From contig FTLJ01000495.1 of the NCBI GenBank assembly GCA_900155495.1, positions 1 to 43,105 on the forward strand: DNA of 43,105 nucleotides. The letters are read 5' to 3'. Positions 1 through 11,374 of this stretch are shown piece by piece; the first letter of the stretch is position 1, and each line of letters opens with the position of its first letter. Under the pieces are notes generated by a model. The model was not told the DNA's origin and made no database searches. It saw only the letters and a program-made list of their open reading frames with translations. This stretch comes from Porogramme epimiltina. Taxonomy: Eukaryota > Basidiomycota > Agaricomycetes > Polyporales > Polyporaceae. Position numbers and translations under genes: made by a program.

Positions 1-309
1 CGGCCCCGCCCGCGCCCGTCCTCGCGGCGTTCGCGGCGGCTGCCGCGGCGGTGCGCGCGAGCGCCGCGGCGCACGCGGGCGTGCCGGCCGGCGATCTGTG
101 GGCGCGCAGAGGGCACGTCGCGGTCGGCGCGGTGTGTGTGTTGGGGTGTCTGGTGACGTGGTGAGTGTGTGTGCTCGGCCGCGCGGGGCACCCGCGTGCG
201 GTGATGTGTGGACTGGGAGATCGCTGACTCGTGCGTTGCTTCTAGCGTTGTGTTTGAGCGGAGGAGCGTGCTCCGTCTGGTGGGCTCGCTCCGGAAGAAG
301 GAGCGGTGA
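1..309 (+). CDS. 3' end of a gene with a hydrophobic C-terminal segment (partial)
   Basis: The window opens inside an Ala-rich, extremely GC3-rich frame beginning at base 3. It runs to a GTGAGT donor at 161, with an acceptor TTCTAG at 240-245 preceded by a branch-like CTGAC, and a second exon 246-309 ending in TGA. Joined, 73 residues are visible. They comprise an Ala-rich stretch, then a hydrophobic segment (VAVGAVCVLGCLVTCVVF), then a basic tail ending LRKKER, which suggests a C-terminal membrane anchor with a cytoplasmic basic end. The intron phase (2) fits exactly. Without splicing the frame would stop at 162-164. I do not recognise the family, because only the tail is present. Confidence is limited by the truncation. 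Confidence 0.45.
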
Positions 310-1055
310 GGGGGCCTTGCGGAAGGCACGCCGGCGGCAGAGGACGTGGGCACGGTGCGGTAGAGAGCCGTGATGTCGTGGCGCGGAAGTAATATGGTCG
401 AGATGCCTCCTCGTGAATTCTTGTCCCGGAACCCGATCCTCTGGATACACGCGTGCAGGCGGACCCGGAAAGCTTGTACACACATGACTTCGGGTGACGG
501 ACTAACAGCTCTCCAAGGTGTGGGTGGTCGAGAGTCGAGACAGTATATCAAGTCCGATGATTACGCTAGCCCCATGGTAGACGCAACGGCGCGAGCATCG
601 CGTTTCTTGAGGATCGCAACACGAGCTATTGGCATTATGAGCATCTCAAGCCTGCAGTCCAGGCGAATCAGTCCGTTCCAGCTGATATCTAAAGTACAAG
701 TCATATCTCCGTTATATCTCGGACCTCTTCACGATACATATTAGACAGTAGGGGGGACCAGTGGGGGATAGTGAAAACTCAAGAAGGAAAAGCGCGGCCG
801 GCCAGGGCCCCAGCTAGCTGCAGGAGACGCGCAGTTCTAGTCATGAAAGCCCCGGAGCCGGCCAGCGCCCAGAAATCGAGCAGCAAGGACGCCGCGAGAA
901 CGAAGAAGCGTTGAGGATGTAATGCGGAGATTAATGGTTGGGGGTATGATATTAGCTTTGGTATAGATGAATGAGGGGGCATAAGGTTGTGTAAATGTGG
1001 GAGCGGGATGACGGCGTGCCCAGGGACTAGAGATGGGAGCAGGAAGATGCACGGA
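310..1055. other. Intergenic region between convergent genes
   Basis: I see no supportable gene here. It lies between the end of the partial plus-strand gene and the end of the minus-strand Ser/Pro-rich gene, so it should hold the 3' UTRs of both. Short open frames show no splice logic or recognisable protein. Confidence 0.5.
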
Positions 1056-2615
1056 TTAGATCATGACTTCTAGCCGGACGGTCCACGAATTGTTAAAAGC
1101 TGGCGAAACGCTCAAGAGCCACAGGTTATCTGTGGTAATGCCGCGCTGCGAGCCCTTCTTCCGGATAAGCCACTCTGGGTGCTCGCGCGACGTTTTTTTC
1201 TGTTTCTGGAAAGTGATGAGGTGGATGAGCAAACGGATCTGTTTCAGGGGGTGACGAGGACACGGAAGAGATACTGACTGCAGCTTTCTCCATCGTGTTG
1301 GATATGCGAGTGCAGAGGCGTTTTGCGAGCTCGCCCCGCGTGATGAACTGTTTATTCTCCTGGACGTTGATGTACATTCCTGAGTTAGAGACGTTATAAC
1401 CAGGCCACTGCGTCGTGACCAATCAGCTGAACGTTCACAGTGTGTGCTGAGAGAATGTGCTTACGTCAATGACCAAACGGATCTGGCGCACGCCTGTCTG
1501 CTCCAGCACGCGATCGTCATGGCCGTCGAGCATGCCATTGGCACGGCCCTTGAGGACTTCGCGCATTGGGATGCCCTTTACGCCGTGGCACTTGAAGTCC
1601 ACGGCTTGAGCCTCGCGATTGGGACAGGGCTTGATGCTCTGGGGAAGCGGAATGCGATTCGGAACCGGGGCTCGGGGTGACTCCATGACGGGAAGTGGCA
1701 CGCGTGTAGGCGATTCGATGTACGGTCGCACCGGAACAGTCGGGGAGCTGCCCTGGCTCATGCTCGGAAAGCTTGCTGTGGATCTCCGTGCTGGTGAGCT
1801 GACTTGGCTGAACGAAGTGTAGTAGCTGGCGGGAGAGGCAATGAGGGGGGAGTGGGGGTGGAGGTAGCCTGACGTCGGCGAGTAGACCTGTGGGAAGGCC
1901 TGACTGAGGCTCGGAGAGAGGGCGGCGGGGGAGGACACCTGTGCGTATGGGCTGCCAACGGCGGGACGCATAGACAGGTAAGAGCCTGATGGAGAGATGT
2001 GTGTGTTGACAGGTGGCAAGCCATTAAGTGTTGTTAAGGTGGAATACGGTGTATGGTAAGGTGTGGCGGAAGCGGATAGCGAGATATCGACGAAGGGGGT
2101 AGGAGGGGACGGGACTTTGTCAAGATGCTGAACGTCCTGGAGGCTCGGTAATGGCGATAGCGTCCTCTGGTGACCATGAAGGTGAGAACCCAATATCGCT
2201 TATGCGCAAGCGAAGAGACATACAGGATCGCTATCCTGTCGGACGACCGGAATGTCCTGAACAGGACGCTGCGACGTAGTATGCGAGCCTTCCGGCATGT
2301 GGCGGGGGTATTGCACCTCTGAAGAGTACATGTTGGTGGGCGAGAAATGGTCGGAGTATTGCGGAGAGACGTTACACTGTTGTTGGCGTTCTCGTGTGGG
2401 TGTAATCTGCTGGTATTGGTGGCGAAGCGGCCAACCATGACTCTGTTAGACGGGGGGTTATAAGAGTCAGTCCATCACACGCGTTACGTCATCGGAATCG
2501 GCGATGTATGCACCGGAGGGTCAGCCCACGACCAGGACAGGACGGCGTCTGGGGGCTGGGTACCGGCATTATGAGGAAAGAACTCGAGCGGCGGGGCGAC
2601 GCGGTCTTGGTTCAT
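1056..2615 (-). CDS. Ser/Pro-rich protein of unknown function with conserved-looking C-terminal region
   Basis: Five exons on the minus strand: 2615-2488, 2440-2224, 2166-1465, 1407-1279 and 1238-1056, giving 452 residues. All phases agree; introns are 47, 57, 57 and 40 nt. The N-terminal ~270 residues are low-complexity, rich in Ser, Pro, Tyr, Gln and Thr, and probably disordered. The C-terminus is ordered: it contains CHGVKGIPMREV, an RLVIDWPGYNV segment joined across intron 3, then ITRGELAKRL, and ends with DNLWLLSV and SWTVRLEVMI. A WPGY-type motif followed by an ITR-x-ELA helix resembles C-terminal regions I recall from agaricomycete hypothetical proteins; no function is known to me. The first intron uses a GAG acceptor, which alone keeps the frame open, and the 40-nt last intron is short, so these two junctions are least certain. 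A start at the in-frame ATG at 2331 is an alternative. Confidence 0.7.
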
Positions 2616-2668
2616 TAATGGTGGAGATGGCAAGATTTCGGGAGTGAGTGCTGCGCAATGGAGGAGGC

Positions 2669-2676
2669 CTTATATC
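2669..2676 (-). promoter_or_regulatory. TATA-like element of the Ser/Pro-rich gene
   Basis: On the minus strand this reads GATATAAG, about 55 bases upstream of the chosen ATG at 2615. It supports 2615 as the start rather than the internal ATG at 2331. Confidence 0.4.
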
Positions 2677-4005
2677 GTCGAGCACGGGAAAGGGAACGTG
2701 TACGAACGCGGTCCAAGGCAGTGAGAGGTATCATGTCCTCCCACAGCTTCTGTCGCATTGGAGTTGGGGAGGGGGGATGACGTTCGAGCCGTTGCAGTGG
2801 CAGATGACCGTAGAATTCTGGTGGAAGGGCGAGACGAGACAAGCGCGGGCATGGACGGTGGGCTGAACGAGGGTGATGGCGGGCGGATTTCCAGAACACG
2901 CACAGGTTCGAGCGGCCAGCACATAGATAGACATAATTGAGGGAGGAACGGAGTGCTTACACAATCAATTCGAGAGCGAGAGAGTGCGGGCTGTGTGGGG
3001 GCGTTCCGTTTGTGGAAGGGGCTGTGAACGCAACGTGCCGTTTCTTCCGATGTAAATTCGGCGATAGGACAAAGTTGTAGCGTGGGCGAACCAGACGCGC
3101 GGCTGGCGCCTCGTGTCCGACGGAATCCGTGCTGACATGAGAGGAGATTCAGAGAGCAGCAGAGCCTCAGACTTGCGTGCACACTGCAGAGATATCATCG
3201 AGGCGGTGTACGCCGTACCTTGCCTTGCCGCAAGCGCCAAGTCCGTGGCCGAGAGCACGGGGTGAGATGTTGGCATGTTCTTGGACGAGGTACGAGTAGC
3301 ATAGCGGGCCTGTACTGTGCAGTGTCGACTGACAATTAGTCTAGAAGGTGAAGAGACTCGTGTTAAACGCGAGGTAAAGGCGTGTTTTTGACGTCTGTGT
3401 GTGCCTTCTGCAGGCGAGGCTGTACTGTCCTTGGTTTTGTCTTCGTAGTCGTACGATGTCGGCCTGGAGGAAATAATATCTAGTGGATGCGAGGGTAGGG
3501 CGACAACTAGCAGAGTAAAGGAGGTGCACAAGGTCAGATTGCCTTGCTAGGGGTCGTGAACGTCGTTCATGGTAGTTGGTTGTGTGGCGGTCGACTAAAT
3601 GGTACTTGAAGTTTGTACAAGGGACTGAAGTTGCGCATGCAATGGTGTACTTGAGGAGGAGGGTCAAGCACACAGGAGCCGACAAAGCGAGAAATATAAT
3701 GTGTAGATTGAGACGACAGAAGAGAGTACAGGATCGATACATGGTGGTTCAAGACAGAGACGAGGAGAGCCATTTACGCGCTGAGCCTCGGAGCCTGAGG
3801 GAGCGCAGTGCGGAAAAACCTCGGGGATTTCGCATAATAAGGGCGATCATCCTCGTTACTTATCGGGGTAAACGGAGTTTATTACCGCTCCGTATATGGG
3901 TTAGTGACCCATACTAAGGAATTCTAAGTGGCCCCACCCGTGCGCGGTCACTCACAGGCCGTTCGCCGACCGTCTCGACCTCCTCCTCGACGTCGAGAGC
4001 CGCAG
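2677..4005. other. Divergent intergenic region upstream of the GH5 gene
   Basis: About 1.3 kb separate two divergently transcribed genes. I find no convincing exon, RNA gene or repeat. Short frames on both strands lack recognisable protein sequence and good splice signals. Confidence 0.45.
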
Positions 4006-4012
4006 TATATAA
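4006..4012 (+). promoter_or_regulatory. TATA box of the GH5 gene
   Basis: TATATAA lies 37 bases before the ATG at 4049, implying a very short 5' leader and supporting that ATG as the start. Confidence 0.5.
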
Positions 4013-4048
4013 CGACTTTACGACCACAGCTCACGACCACCCTCCGCC

Positions 4049-7000
4049 ATGCCTCGTGTCCCCTCAGTATCCCCTGCCACTGGCAACCCGACCCCCTCGT
4101 ACTTCATCCACACCGCAGACACCCAATTTGTCGACAACGCCGGTCGCACAGTCCTCCTCCGCGGTGTCAACCTCTCGGGCGCCGACAAGGCCCCTGTTGG
4201 TCAACAGTCACAATGCTTAGAGGGGCTCTGGGAGTCTGGGGAAAGTGGCGAGATGAGCTTTGTTGGACGACCACTCAACCTCGAGGATGGCTCCGCGGAC
4301 GTGCACCTTGCACGCCTCAAGGGGTGGGGCTTCAATGTCCTGCGGTACGTCGTGACGTGGGAGGCATTGGAGCATGCAGGACCGTGAGTGGCTTTGCGTT
4401 GCTTTGCACATAGTGTCTTACAATGTCACAGTGGAAAGTATGACTATGAATTCATGGATTATACGGTCCGCGTGCTACGCAAGTGCAAGGAGCACGGTTT
4501 CCGCGTGTACATGGATCCCCACCAGGACATTGTGAGTATAATATCCAGGTTCTACAGCTCTTTGGAACTGCCAACTTTCCATTCTGTTACGGTGCCGAGA
4601 ATGGCCTCCTGCGCGGCCGGCCACCGGTACATGGGATCCCGACTGGCTTGCGAGTCGCTCGTTAGCTAAGTCCCGCGTGTCCATGTATCGACGGTAAGCT
4701 GTGCACGGTGCCATCCTGGTGTCGATGGTTTGGCTCGCGGTACGCCACGAGTTCATTGTACGAAATTCCGGCGATAGGATGCCTGCGGCCGTGCCAGGCC
4801 AACGGTGCGGAGCTTCTTTTGCCGGTGGGCGTATGAGTTCCAATGTGGTGCTTCAGCTTATGACTGCGCCTGGGGACAAAATGATAGACCTTGTATGTCT
4901 AGCGAGGCCAGATAATGCGGGCACGGGAACAGCGGTTCACGTAGGGTGTTCCACCACTCATACGTCCCCAGTTTGTGATGTTCTCATCGTAGCTGTGGAG
5001 GCAGGGCTCCCTTCACGCCACAGCCCATCAGGGTCGGAATATTCTACATCTTCCTTCGTTTGCCCTCTACTGCTCTATGAAGCGTATATTGACTCTTTTC
5101 CTATTACAGTGGTCGCGTTTCTCGGGTGGCTCCGGTGCCCCTTATTGGACTATACCCGCGTGCGGTATCAACCCCCGTAACTTCACCGCAACAAAAGGCG
5201 CCATTCTGCACCCCGAATGGCCGGCCGCCTCGGATCCGGACCCCGCGGGCTTCCCAGCCATGATCTGGAGCACAAACTACGGTCGCCTTGCCTCCCAAAC
5301 TCTCTTCACGTTCTTCTTTGCGGGCCGGGAGTTCGCTCCCAAGTGCGTCATCGACGGGCAGAACATCCAGGACTATCTCCAGTCGCATTACATTGCTGCT
5401 TTTGCTCAATTAGCCGACCGGATACGCGACGCGGGGGACCTCCTCGACGAATGTATTCTGGGCTGGGACAGCATGAACGAGCCGTTTGAGGGGTTCTGTA
5501 CGTACGAAGACCTGAACAAGGTTCCGACGAAGCAAGGCTCTACCCTCAAAAAAGGTCCTTTCCCTACACCGGCACAATCACTCCGCCTCGGCATGGGCAC
5601 CGCCCAAACCGTCGAATGCTGGAAGTTTACCTCAACCGGTCCCAAACGTGACGGCACTATTACCATTGATCCCCGCGGCCTCAGGATGTGGGCAGACCCC
5701 GAGTCCGAACCGGACGGTGCCCACCCGAGGTGGGGGTGGCGCCGAGATCCCGGGTGGAAGTTGGGGACCTGTGTGTGGGCACAGCACGGCGTCTGGGACG
5801 TCGACAGTGGCGTAGTTTTGGTTCCCGACTACTTCCGTCGTCTCCGGAACGGGCAGGACTTCGTCTTCATTGATGAGTTCTGGCGCCCGCACTGGCAAAC
5901 GTTCGCGACGCGCATGCGCCAGTCCCACCCCGAGGCCATCCTGTTCGTCGCCCCTCCCGTCTTTGCCCCTCCACCACAACTCGACGAGCGCTACCTGAAG
6001 GGCCGGTGCTGCCTGTCCACACACTACTACGACGGCCTTACGCTGGTTTCGCGCCACTGGAACTGGTTCAATGCCGACGCCCTAGGCCTCATTCGTGGCA
6101 AGTACTCCTCGACTGTCGGCGCAGTACGCGTCGGCGAGCGCGCGATCCGCAAATCGCTTCAAGAGCAGCTTGGCTACCTCAAGGCTGACGCGAAGATTCT
6201 AGGCGAGTACCCTACTATCATCGGCGAGATCGGCGTTCCATACGACATGGATGGCAAGAAGTCGTACGGCTGGACGGACGACGGCAAGTACAAGGGTGAC
6301 TACTCCAACCAGCAGAAGGCGCTTGACGCGAGTCTCAACGCGGCCGACGGTCCGAATGGCCTCAACTATACGATCTGGACCTACTGTCCCGACAGCTCAC
6401 ACCAATGGGGCGACGGTTGGAACATGGAAGACCTCAGTCTATGGAGCTCAGACGACCTCACGCCCTCCGCGCAGTTCCGCATGGGCTCCGCGGACAGCTC
6501 GTCCGCGTTCTTGCTCAAGAAGGATAAGGCTAGCGTGCAAACGTCCGCCGCCACCTCAAGCCTCTCCCTCCCGACACTCGGCGGCGGGGTCGACACGCTC
6601 TCGGACGGAGACACCGTCGTCTCGTCGCGCCCGACTCCGCGGCTACTCACAGACTACGACAACATCTACGACTTCCTCACCGACGGCGCGCGCGCGCCCA
6701 AGGCGTTCTCCCGCCCGTACCCCGCGGCTGTCGTCGGCGTCCCGACGGACATCCAGTTCGACATCGCCAAGGCTGAGTTCAAGCTCACCGTGCGCGTGCG
6801 CCCTGAGGACGCGCCCGCCGCCGCGCGCCTCGGGCTCCCCGCCTCCGTCGGCGCGGACGCGGACGAGGCGGAGCTCCCGACGGAGATCTTTGTCCCGCTC
6901 GTGCACTACGCGAGCGACCGCGTGCTCTCTAGCGCGCAGGGCGAGGATAGTGCGCCGCCGTCGCCGGTCATCGGCGCGGAGCGCACGGACCTGCTCGGCC

Positions 7001-7248
7001 AGCTCGTCGGTGGCGCGTCGCTCCTCGCGCTGAACGTGGAACTCTCGGTCGGGCGCTGGACGATCGACGGGCAGACGCTCAAGTGGTGGTACCCCGTCCC
7101 CGCGAGCGGGCCGCCGCGCGAGTACACGATCACTATCCGGCGCGCGGGCGGCGCGATCAAGTCGGAGGGCGAGGTTGCGGCTGCGAGCTCGTGTTCGGGG
7201 GCGTCGCTGCTGGGCTGGTGCTTGGATGAGTGCTGCACTGTGATGTAG
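4049..7248 (+). CDS. Glycoside hydrolase family 5 enzyme, steryl-beta-glucosidase / endoglycoceramidase-related type
   Basis: Three exons, 4049-4383, 4432-4531 and 5110-7248, give 857 residues with consistent phases. The N-terminus has [12 protein letters not shown], typical of the first strand of GH5 barrels of this subgroup. The junction of exons 2 and 3 recreates [18 protein letters not shown], a hallmark of fungal EgCrP2/Sgl1 (Cryptococcus) and yeast Egh1-like enzymes. The probable acid/base Glu is residue 269 (in DSMNEPFEG) and the nucleophile Glu residue 518 (in [10 protein letters not shown]). By family knowledge it should cleave glucose from ergosteryl-beta-glucoside or related glycolipids, probably inside the cell or vacuole; no signal peptide is seen. 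The C-terminal ~220 residues are a beta-rich accessory region, and the protein ends in a Cys-rich tail ([10 protein letters not shown]). Intron 2 is unusually long (578 nt). Exact substrate is inferred. Confidence 0.92.
4532..5109 (+). other. Long second intron of the GH5 gene
   Basis: This is 578 nt against about 50-70 nt for most introns here. It begins GTGAGT and ends with a TTGACTC branch-like motif and CTATTACAG. The flanking exon codons join into a diagnostic GH5 motif, so it must be spliced out. I see no inverted terminal repeats or RNA gene inside it. Confidence 0.75.
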
Positions 7249-8031
7249 GTGCTGTGGGCGCAGGTTCGCGCACGGACACTACTTTTTTGATTCTCGGTTG
7301 GATGGATTATTGTACCACTGTAATACATGCTTGCTTCATAATCTGCTTCTGTTCGCGGCTTGACGCATCGTTCTTACACTCATCGCAATGCAGATGTATC
7401 GGAAGGCCGGAGAATGCAAGGACTCACCCTATGGCACACCTAGGACGCGAGTTTCTCATCTATCGCGGTGGTGGGACCTCACTAGTCACTGCCGGGCGCC
7501 TGACTCCATGTCATGGATGTTGTTCACGTGATATTGATGCTCTTTTAGGAAACGATACTTCGCCCGGGCCGTCGTCGTTGTTGATCACCCTTTTCTTGAA
7601 ACTCGACGGAACATCTAGTCGAGTCTCAGTGGCATTAGGTGAGCCAGTGCAAATTTCGGACATGCTCTAGTAGTAACAGCTCACATCTTCTGCGAAGTAG
7701 ACCCAATGCGCTGTGCAACTGAATGCGACCGATGCCATCGCTCGGTCACCGGCGGGTCCCCGAGGGGCTGATGAATTCATTCTTCCCCAAGCAAGTGAAG
7801 CGCAGTCGGCTACCTTTTTCACCTTGCCGTCGCCGCCGTATGACCACTCCGATCCGCCGCTATATGTGGATGAGCCCCGTTGTAATTGGACGCTGTTTCC
7901 CGTCGAAAAGCGCGCCGGTGGAGAAGCACCCGGTGAGCCTTGTGTGAGCCCGAGCTGCGTGACCAGAGCTGATTAAGTCTCCCATTAGTATCCCACACAC
8001 CACATTGTGAGAATCAGGACAGCCACTAAGG
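7249..8031. other. Intergenic region between GH5 and GST genes
   Basis: Both flanking genes run on the plus strand. No further gene is supportable. An open frame of 87 codons at 7713-7976 has no recognisable domain and lies where the GST promoter would be expected. Confidence 0.5.
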
Positions 8032-8039
8032 GATAAAAG
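8032..8039 (+). promoter_or_regulatory. TATA-like element of the GST gene
   Basis: GATAAAAG lies about 50 bases before the GST start codon, a normal spacing for a fungal TATA element. Confidence 0.4.
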
Positions 8040-8085
8040 GCTGCGGCCAAAACGCCGTACCACCAGCTTCGCAAAATCACTCGCA

Positions 8086-9050
8086 ATGAGCTCCCAGCAT
8101 CACCTCACCCTCTTCGCCGGCCAAGGACCAGCTCCTAATGGTTGGTACGTGTCTTTAGTTCCTTCAAATTGCTCTTATACTCATTCGTCAATCAGGAAGG
8201 TAATGATCATCCTTGAGGAGCTCGGGCTGGACTACGAACCCATCTACATCGACACCTCGTCTGGCGATCAAAAGAAAGAGTCACACACCAAGTATAATCC
8301 AAATGGGAGAATTCCTACCCTCATCGACCACAAGAACAACGACTTCGTGGTCTGGTACGTGTATGACCGTTTTGCTGGGTGCACCCTCTTTGATAGTCAC
8401 CATAGGGAGTCCTGTGCGATTATCGAGTACCTCGTCGAGAAGTACGATAGTGAACGCAAGATCTCGTTTGACAAGTTTGAGGAGAGGATTCAGCTCCTAC
8501 AGTGGCTCTTTTTCCAGTCCTCTGGCCAAGGGTGCGTCATTTCTTCGCCTCAGTCCACTTTTTTCTTAGTTCTTTTGATTACTAGCCCATACTTCGGTCA
8601 AGCCGGGTGGTTCACGTTCTACCATCACGAGAAGCTGCCGAGTGCGATCGATCGGTATAGAAAGGAAATAGTACGTGTCATAGGGGTACTCGACGGTGTA
8701 CTGGGCAAGCAGCAGTATCTGGTGGGCGACAAACTTAGCGCTGCCGACCTCTCCTTCTTTGTGTATGTCCTCTCTTTTCAAGGGTGTAATGGTAGCTGTT
8801 GCGGAGAGTTGCTGATAAGAAATATAGGTGGAACGACGCTGCGACCAAATTTATTGTGGCCGAGTGGGATGGATTCAGCTGGAGCAACTTCCCGAATGCC
8901 AAGAGGTGTGTGATACAGCCTTCGTGGCCGTTGCGGGGGACCAATACTGAAATTGACCCTGTGTTTCCCGTCAGGTGGCACGAGGAGATGTTGGCGCGGC
9001 CCGCGGTCGCGAAAGTACTGGCGCTATGGGACGCAAGCCGTAAGGCGTAG
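8086..9050 (+). CDS. Glutathione S-transferase, Ure2p-like
   Basis: Six exons, 8086-8144, 8196-8354, 8406-8531, 8586-8762, 8828-8905 and 8975-9050, encode 224 residues, the usual length for cytosolic GSTs. The thioredoxin-like N-terminal domain carries KVMIILEELGLDYEP, then KYNPNGRIPTLIDH with the cis-Pro of the glutathione site, then ESCAIIEYLVEKYD, where the Glu-Ser pair would bind the gamma-glutamyl group. The helical C-terminal domain includes GDKLSAADLSFF (N-capping motif) and a terminal RWHEEMLARPAVAKVL. It conjugates glutathione to electrophiles or reduces peroxides in the cytosol; this subgroup (Ure2p-like) is expanded in wood-decay fungi and linked to detoxification of wood extractives. 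All five introns are 51-69 nt and preserve phase. The gene converges with the MFS transporter gene, with 128 bases between stop codons. Confidence 0.93.
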
Positions 9051-9178
9051 ATTGTAGCGCGCACGATCGTTGTGTACGTCGGACATGGCTTGAACCAAGA
9101 AATCCAATATCGTGATGCCATTAGTCATATGGTGTGGGTGACACTCTATATAGTCCATAATTTGGGCCAAGATTGGCC

Positions 9179-11256
9179 TCAGTTATTCCTGGCAGTCGAA
9201 AATCCTACGTCCACCCACGCCCGCATACGGTCGCCATACCGGATCACGAGGAGGATTGACCTGTCAATACACGCGTCGCTCAGTCAACGGTGGTGGTCAA
9301 ACGGTCCACACGACAAATGTACGCACGCAAACCCGACCCATGCGATCGCCGCGAAGATCGCGTCTGTCCATGCGACACCAATACTCTCGATGAGTGGAAG
9401 CGTAGTCGTTGTCGCGCACGCGATGATGAGCGCGCGGAATGACCTGTTAAGCGAACGTCCACCCAATGGTGAGCACGGTGTGTAAGAGGGCCCAAATACA
9501 GACACTCACCCGCTCGCCGCCAGAGTTTCCGCGCTCCGGGAGTGCAGGATGTCCACGTAGTACGATGACATAGGAGTTAGCACGATGTCGACCTATATTT
9601 CCCATATCCTATAAGCCACAAACACCGCACAGAAGAGCATGATACGCACCCCAATCCCATTCATGAACAGCCAGATGAGGTTGAATACAATACCGGGCGT
9701 TCCGGGGACGAAAGCAGTTGTAAGGCCTGCCAGGAGAACGGACATGGGCACGAACACCGCGGCGCCCCAGAGGCACGCGCGGAGGCGGTCCTCGGGCACC
9801 CAAACGCCGCCCCGCTTCTTACGCCAGTAAACTACCGCGCGGTCGGCCATGCGCCCTGCCAGGGGTGCGCCAACTGGTGGGGAGAGGGACATTAGTAACG
9901 GGGAGGATGCGGGGAAGGCGAGGGTCTCGTACTGAAGTTGCCGAGGCCGGCGGGCATGAAGAAGGCACCAATGATGGCCTCATTTGTGATGCCGTATTGT
10001 TTCCCCTGGAAGCGCAGCTTCGGTGAATTGGTCAGAAATGGGGTCAGGAGAACCACGCACGATCGTGTATGCAAGAGGAACCATGAGGACTGAGAGGGAG
10101 TCAGCTATATCTCACGCTGTCTAACAGCCACGAGTACTCGCCGAAGTCGGTGACGAGCACCGCCGTTCCCGCGAGAGTCTACGGGAAGCAATGAGTCTTC
10201 CTGACATTCGCCCGTAGTTGGTTGCATTGCAACCGCAAACGTACCAGGATCAGGATGTTCGGAGCACGGAGAAGCGCAAGGCTTGAGAAGGGGTTGAGGG
10301 ATGTGATCCCCTTTCGTTCCTCCCTCGTGCGCTGCAGCTTCTCAGGATCGAGCGTTTCCGGTAGCCACAATGCCACCGGGATGAGCGCGAAGAGGCCCAT
10401 CACGAACAAGGCCCACTGCGCGTACCGCCAGGAAGCATAGTGTGTGGCAATGCCGCCAATGAGCGGGGCGATCGCTGGCCCAAATAGCGACGCCTGATCA
10501 AACGAAGCTAAGTCTGCGTCCAAGTTGCCCTAGAGAGGAATGTGCAAGCTTACACCGAAGAAGATGCCCATAGCGAAGCCGCGCTCTTCGAGCCTGTAGA
10601 TGTCACCTATGACGCCTGCGCCGACAGACATGCCACTCGATGCGCCGAGGGCCTGAACGACGCGCCAGCACATGAGAGTAGGCACCGTGCGCGACAACGC
10701 GACCCCGACGGAGCCGATGCAAAGGCAGGGCAAAGACCGCAAGTAAACAGCACGACGTCCGACTGCACGTGAAATCAGAGGTCGTGCCTCGAGAACCGGG
10801 AAGAAGTAGTAAGGCTCACACGTTCCGGAGTAGGTTGCCCACATGAGACTTCCAACCGACGCCGTGGCGAGGGACAGGCTGACGGCCAAACTGAATATGT
10901 CCGTTCGTCAGTGGCACGGTAGCAGAGCGTGTAGTTGTTCCAGCCTACCTAATGACCGGGCCACTCGACCCCAATTCGCGAGCGATCTCGGGGATGGAAG
11001 GGATGAATGAGCCCGAGGCGAGGACTGCCGCGGCGATAATCCAGGTTCAGGTCTGAGAACTTCACAGCGGCGTTCTGAAGAAGCAATAGAACTCACATGG
11101 AATGAGGCCCGCCCACGAGATCAGGGCAATAATCACCCGCTTTTGCGCGGGCTTGAAGCGTTGGTAGAAGAGATCGTGCTTTAAGATCTCGGGATCGGTA
11201 GATTGCCCCGTGGAGGGCTCAGGGGCGAGGAGGGGGCTGTCCTCGGTCGGCTCCAT
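9179..11256 (-). CDS. MFS transporter, DHA1 (drug:H+ antiporter-1) type
   Basis: Twelve exons on the minus strand: 11256-11097, 11024-10949, 10890-10820, 10762-10554, 10493-10245, 10178-10142, 10089-10061, 10005-9933, 9873-9650, 9592-9510, 9443-9327 and 9260-9179, giving 469 residues. The N-terminal cytosolic stretch has an acidic di-leucine-like PLLAPE. The conserved loop between helices 2 and 3 reads SGTFGRRAVYL, helix 4 has RVVQALGASSGMSVGAGVIGD, and helix 5 has GPAIAPLIGG (antiporter motif C-like). NFIGAPLAGRMAD is the repeat-related loop in the second half. LTPMSSYYVDILHSRSAE precedes the last helices, and the end is RYGDRMRAWVDVGF. This pattern is that of 12-helix fungal DHA1-like permeases; the substrate is unknown. 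The intron after exon 6 appears to begin with GC (GCGAGT), the only choice that keeps frame and family sequence. Confidence 0.9.
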
Positions 11257-11365
11257 GATTTTTACGCTTCCCTCACGGACCCTGGTAAGCGTAACCTCGA
11301 TGAGCTCGGGTGACGCGTCCGACGTGGTGGTGGTAGCAAGAGAAGCCGGACACCATAGCCTGGCA

Positions 11366-11374
11366 ATATATATA
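11366..11374 (-). promoter_or_regulatory. TATA-like element of the DHA1 transporter
   Basis: An alternating TATATATAT run on the minus strand lies about 110 bases upstream of the ATG at 11256. It is the best TATA candidate for this gene. Confidence 0.35.

Noticed and set aside
6251..7033. 260-residue Arg/Thr/Ser-rich frame inside the GH5 gene
   Set aside because: It is an out-of-frame shadow of the GH5 coding region caused by G/C third positions.
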